This document shows positions 62,849 to 64,000 of a DNA stretch of 64,000 nucleotides, piece after piece. The stretch spans positions 119,680,951 through 119,744,950 of the forward strand of contig OZ024824.1 in the NCBI GenBank assembly GCA_964016985.1, read 5' to 3'. The stretch's first letter is position 1. Each line of letters opens with the position of its first letter. Source of the stretch: Anodontia alba. Its lineage: Eukaryota; Mollusca; Bivalvia; Lucinida; Lucinidae. The notes under the pieces are model-generated. The model worked only from the letters and a program-made list of their open reading frames with translations, was not told where the DNA came from and ran no database searches. The translations under genes were made by a program, and so were the position numbers.

Positions 62849-63108
62849 CATTACGAAAACACGCCTGTTCAAATTTCTGAAAAATTTACCACCAAAAAAT
62901 TAAAATTTTCAGATAAAAAAACTCTGCTTAAAACATAGATTGTGTGTACTTGTTAGAACCGCCTCGTCGAGGCAGTTCTAACGAGTACCCACAATCTATT
63001 TTTGAGCAGAAATAAGAAAAATAATGTATACCCCTGTAAATCCCAGTTTTACTATATAAAAGTGGGGTTTTAGGGGGGTCAAAATTATATAGGCATGTTT
63101 TCGTGATG
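62849..63108 (+). mobile_element. Foldback family A, copy 13 (intron 8)
   Basis: It is nearly complete (a short deletion after CAGATAAAAAAACTCTG), with apex CGCCTCGTCGAGGCA. It lies 130 bp from copy 12 in opposite orientation. Confidence 0.88.
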
Positions 63109-64000
63109 AAAAGTACTACAATGAAAATACCGCCTTTGAACAGCCAGGAATAAATTTCTGGAAGGTTTAAGCTAGCTTTACAGGATCCTAACCCTAGCCA
63201 TCAGCTGGTAAAAACAACATAAATTTGTTTGGTTGGCGTTGAGGTCTTCTTTCGCACCCAAAACACAAATAAGTAATCACATTTATGAAGCAAAGATGAG
63301 GACTCAACAGAAACAACATGTTGAGACACTTGAAGATCCCTTGGGTGTCAAATAGCACCACTGGAATATGGAGCAAAAACTAACATTAGTTGAATCCCGG
63401 TGGGCCGAGAAACAGACACAAAAATAGGTTTCGGCCTAGACCATAATGAAAAATGTTCAAGTCAGGGCCATCATAAGCCATTGCTATGGGCAGTATGCCA
63501 ACTGCATTTCAGTCACATAAGGGATCTCATTGAAAACATGACTCTGATTTACTTCCTTCTATTTGTTTTTCATTTTTTTTGTTTTGTTTCGAAACACAAA
63601 TTTAGACTTCATTGAAACTCATGTGATCCGCCTTTGTCGAAGAGCAATCTTTATAGAATATATTTTACCGTCAAAAGACGTTAGGCTTTGTATTTTTTAT
63701 TTGATAAATAGATTGAATATATGCAAGTTTTTTGCTTGGGTTCATGTACAGTTTCTGTGGACAGAAGTAAGTTAATCAAAGTCCCATAGAAACATATAAA
63801 TGAAGTTGACCAAGAGTAGGCAACAATCAAGAAAACTAACATCTTGAACAATTTAATTATTCTAGACAGCTATTGGCAAGTTGAAAGGGAGTTATATTTT
63901 CAACAAGAGGCGTAATTGAGCGGACATGATACGCCTACCAGATTTTCTGTCATTTCCATCAAGGAATACATTTTTGTAACTTCCTGTTTGCTTTACGCAA
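63109..64000. other. No gene seen to window end
   Basis: This is presumed intron of the CCP gene. No CCP-like exon (CG, GY before Cys, TWS/KWS before Cys) was found here on either strand. Confidence 0.5.

Overview
This is eukaryotic, AT-rich, repeat-dense genomic DNA with introns, tRNA-derived SINEs, Penelope-like retroelements (PLEs), mariner/Tc1 transposons and many foldback MITEs. The repeat content, especially a tandem-core element bounded by GCTCACCTGAGCAA and its inverse, and many 65-300 bp palindromes, is most like a marine bivalve mollusc. A venerid clam is my best guess, but that is inference without a database search. No bacterial or viral genome features were seen, and no CRISPR array, rRNA or intact tRNA.

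The only host gene I can build from sequence is on the + strand, from 38401 to beyond the right edge. A signal peptide is split over two small exons (38401-38455, 39698-39743). Six exons follow, each encoding exactly one CCP/Sushi domain and each flanked by phase-1 introns: 44745-44924, 48162-48338, 51142-51318, 56938-57114, 58199-58372 and 61820-61999. The last visible exon ends in a splice donor, so the gene continues past 64000. The product is a secreted or surface multi-CCP glycoprotein of unknown function.

The left 38 kb has no convincing host gene. It holds a nearly full-length but inactivated PLE with an N-terminal GIY-YIG nuclease (1568 to about 4900) and several 5'-truncated copies; a 3-kb tandem-repeat element (7486-10430); a tRNA-derived SINE pair (12060-12510); a second PLE family with C-terminal GIY-YIG as a giant inverted pair (16316-20107); a mariner with TIRs and TA duplication (21485-22789); and a decayed Tc1-like element (37068-38043). 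Between these lie microsatellites, foldback elements and unique AT-rich DNA.

The introns of the CCP gene carry 10 of the 13 copies of a 270-300 bp foldback element (family A: near-identical ends plus a central palindrome of about 57 bp), along with foldback families B and C, a short 65-bp hairpin family (G), pogo/Tigger-type MITEs, a hAT MITE with an 8-bp target duplication, and a Tc1-like element nested inside a family-A foldback. Nested insertions give a relative chronology. Hairpin family G shows arm-to-arm covariation between copies, which I consider the most unusual signal in the window.
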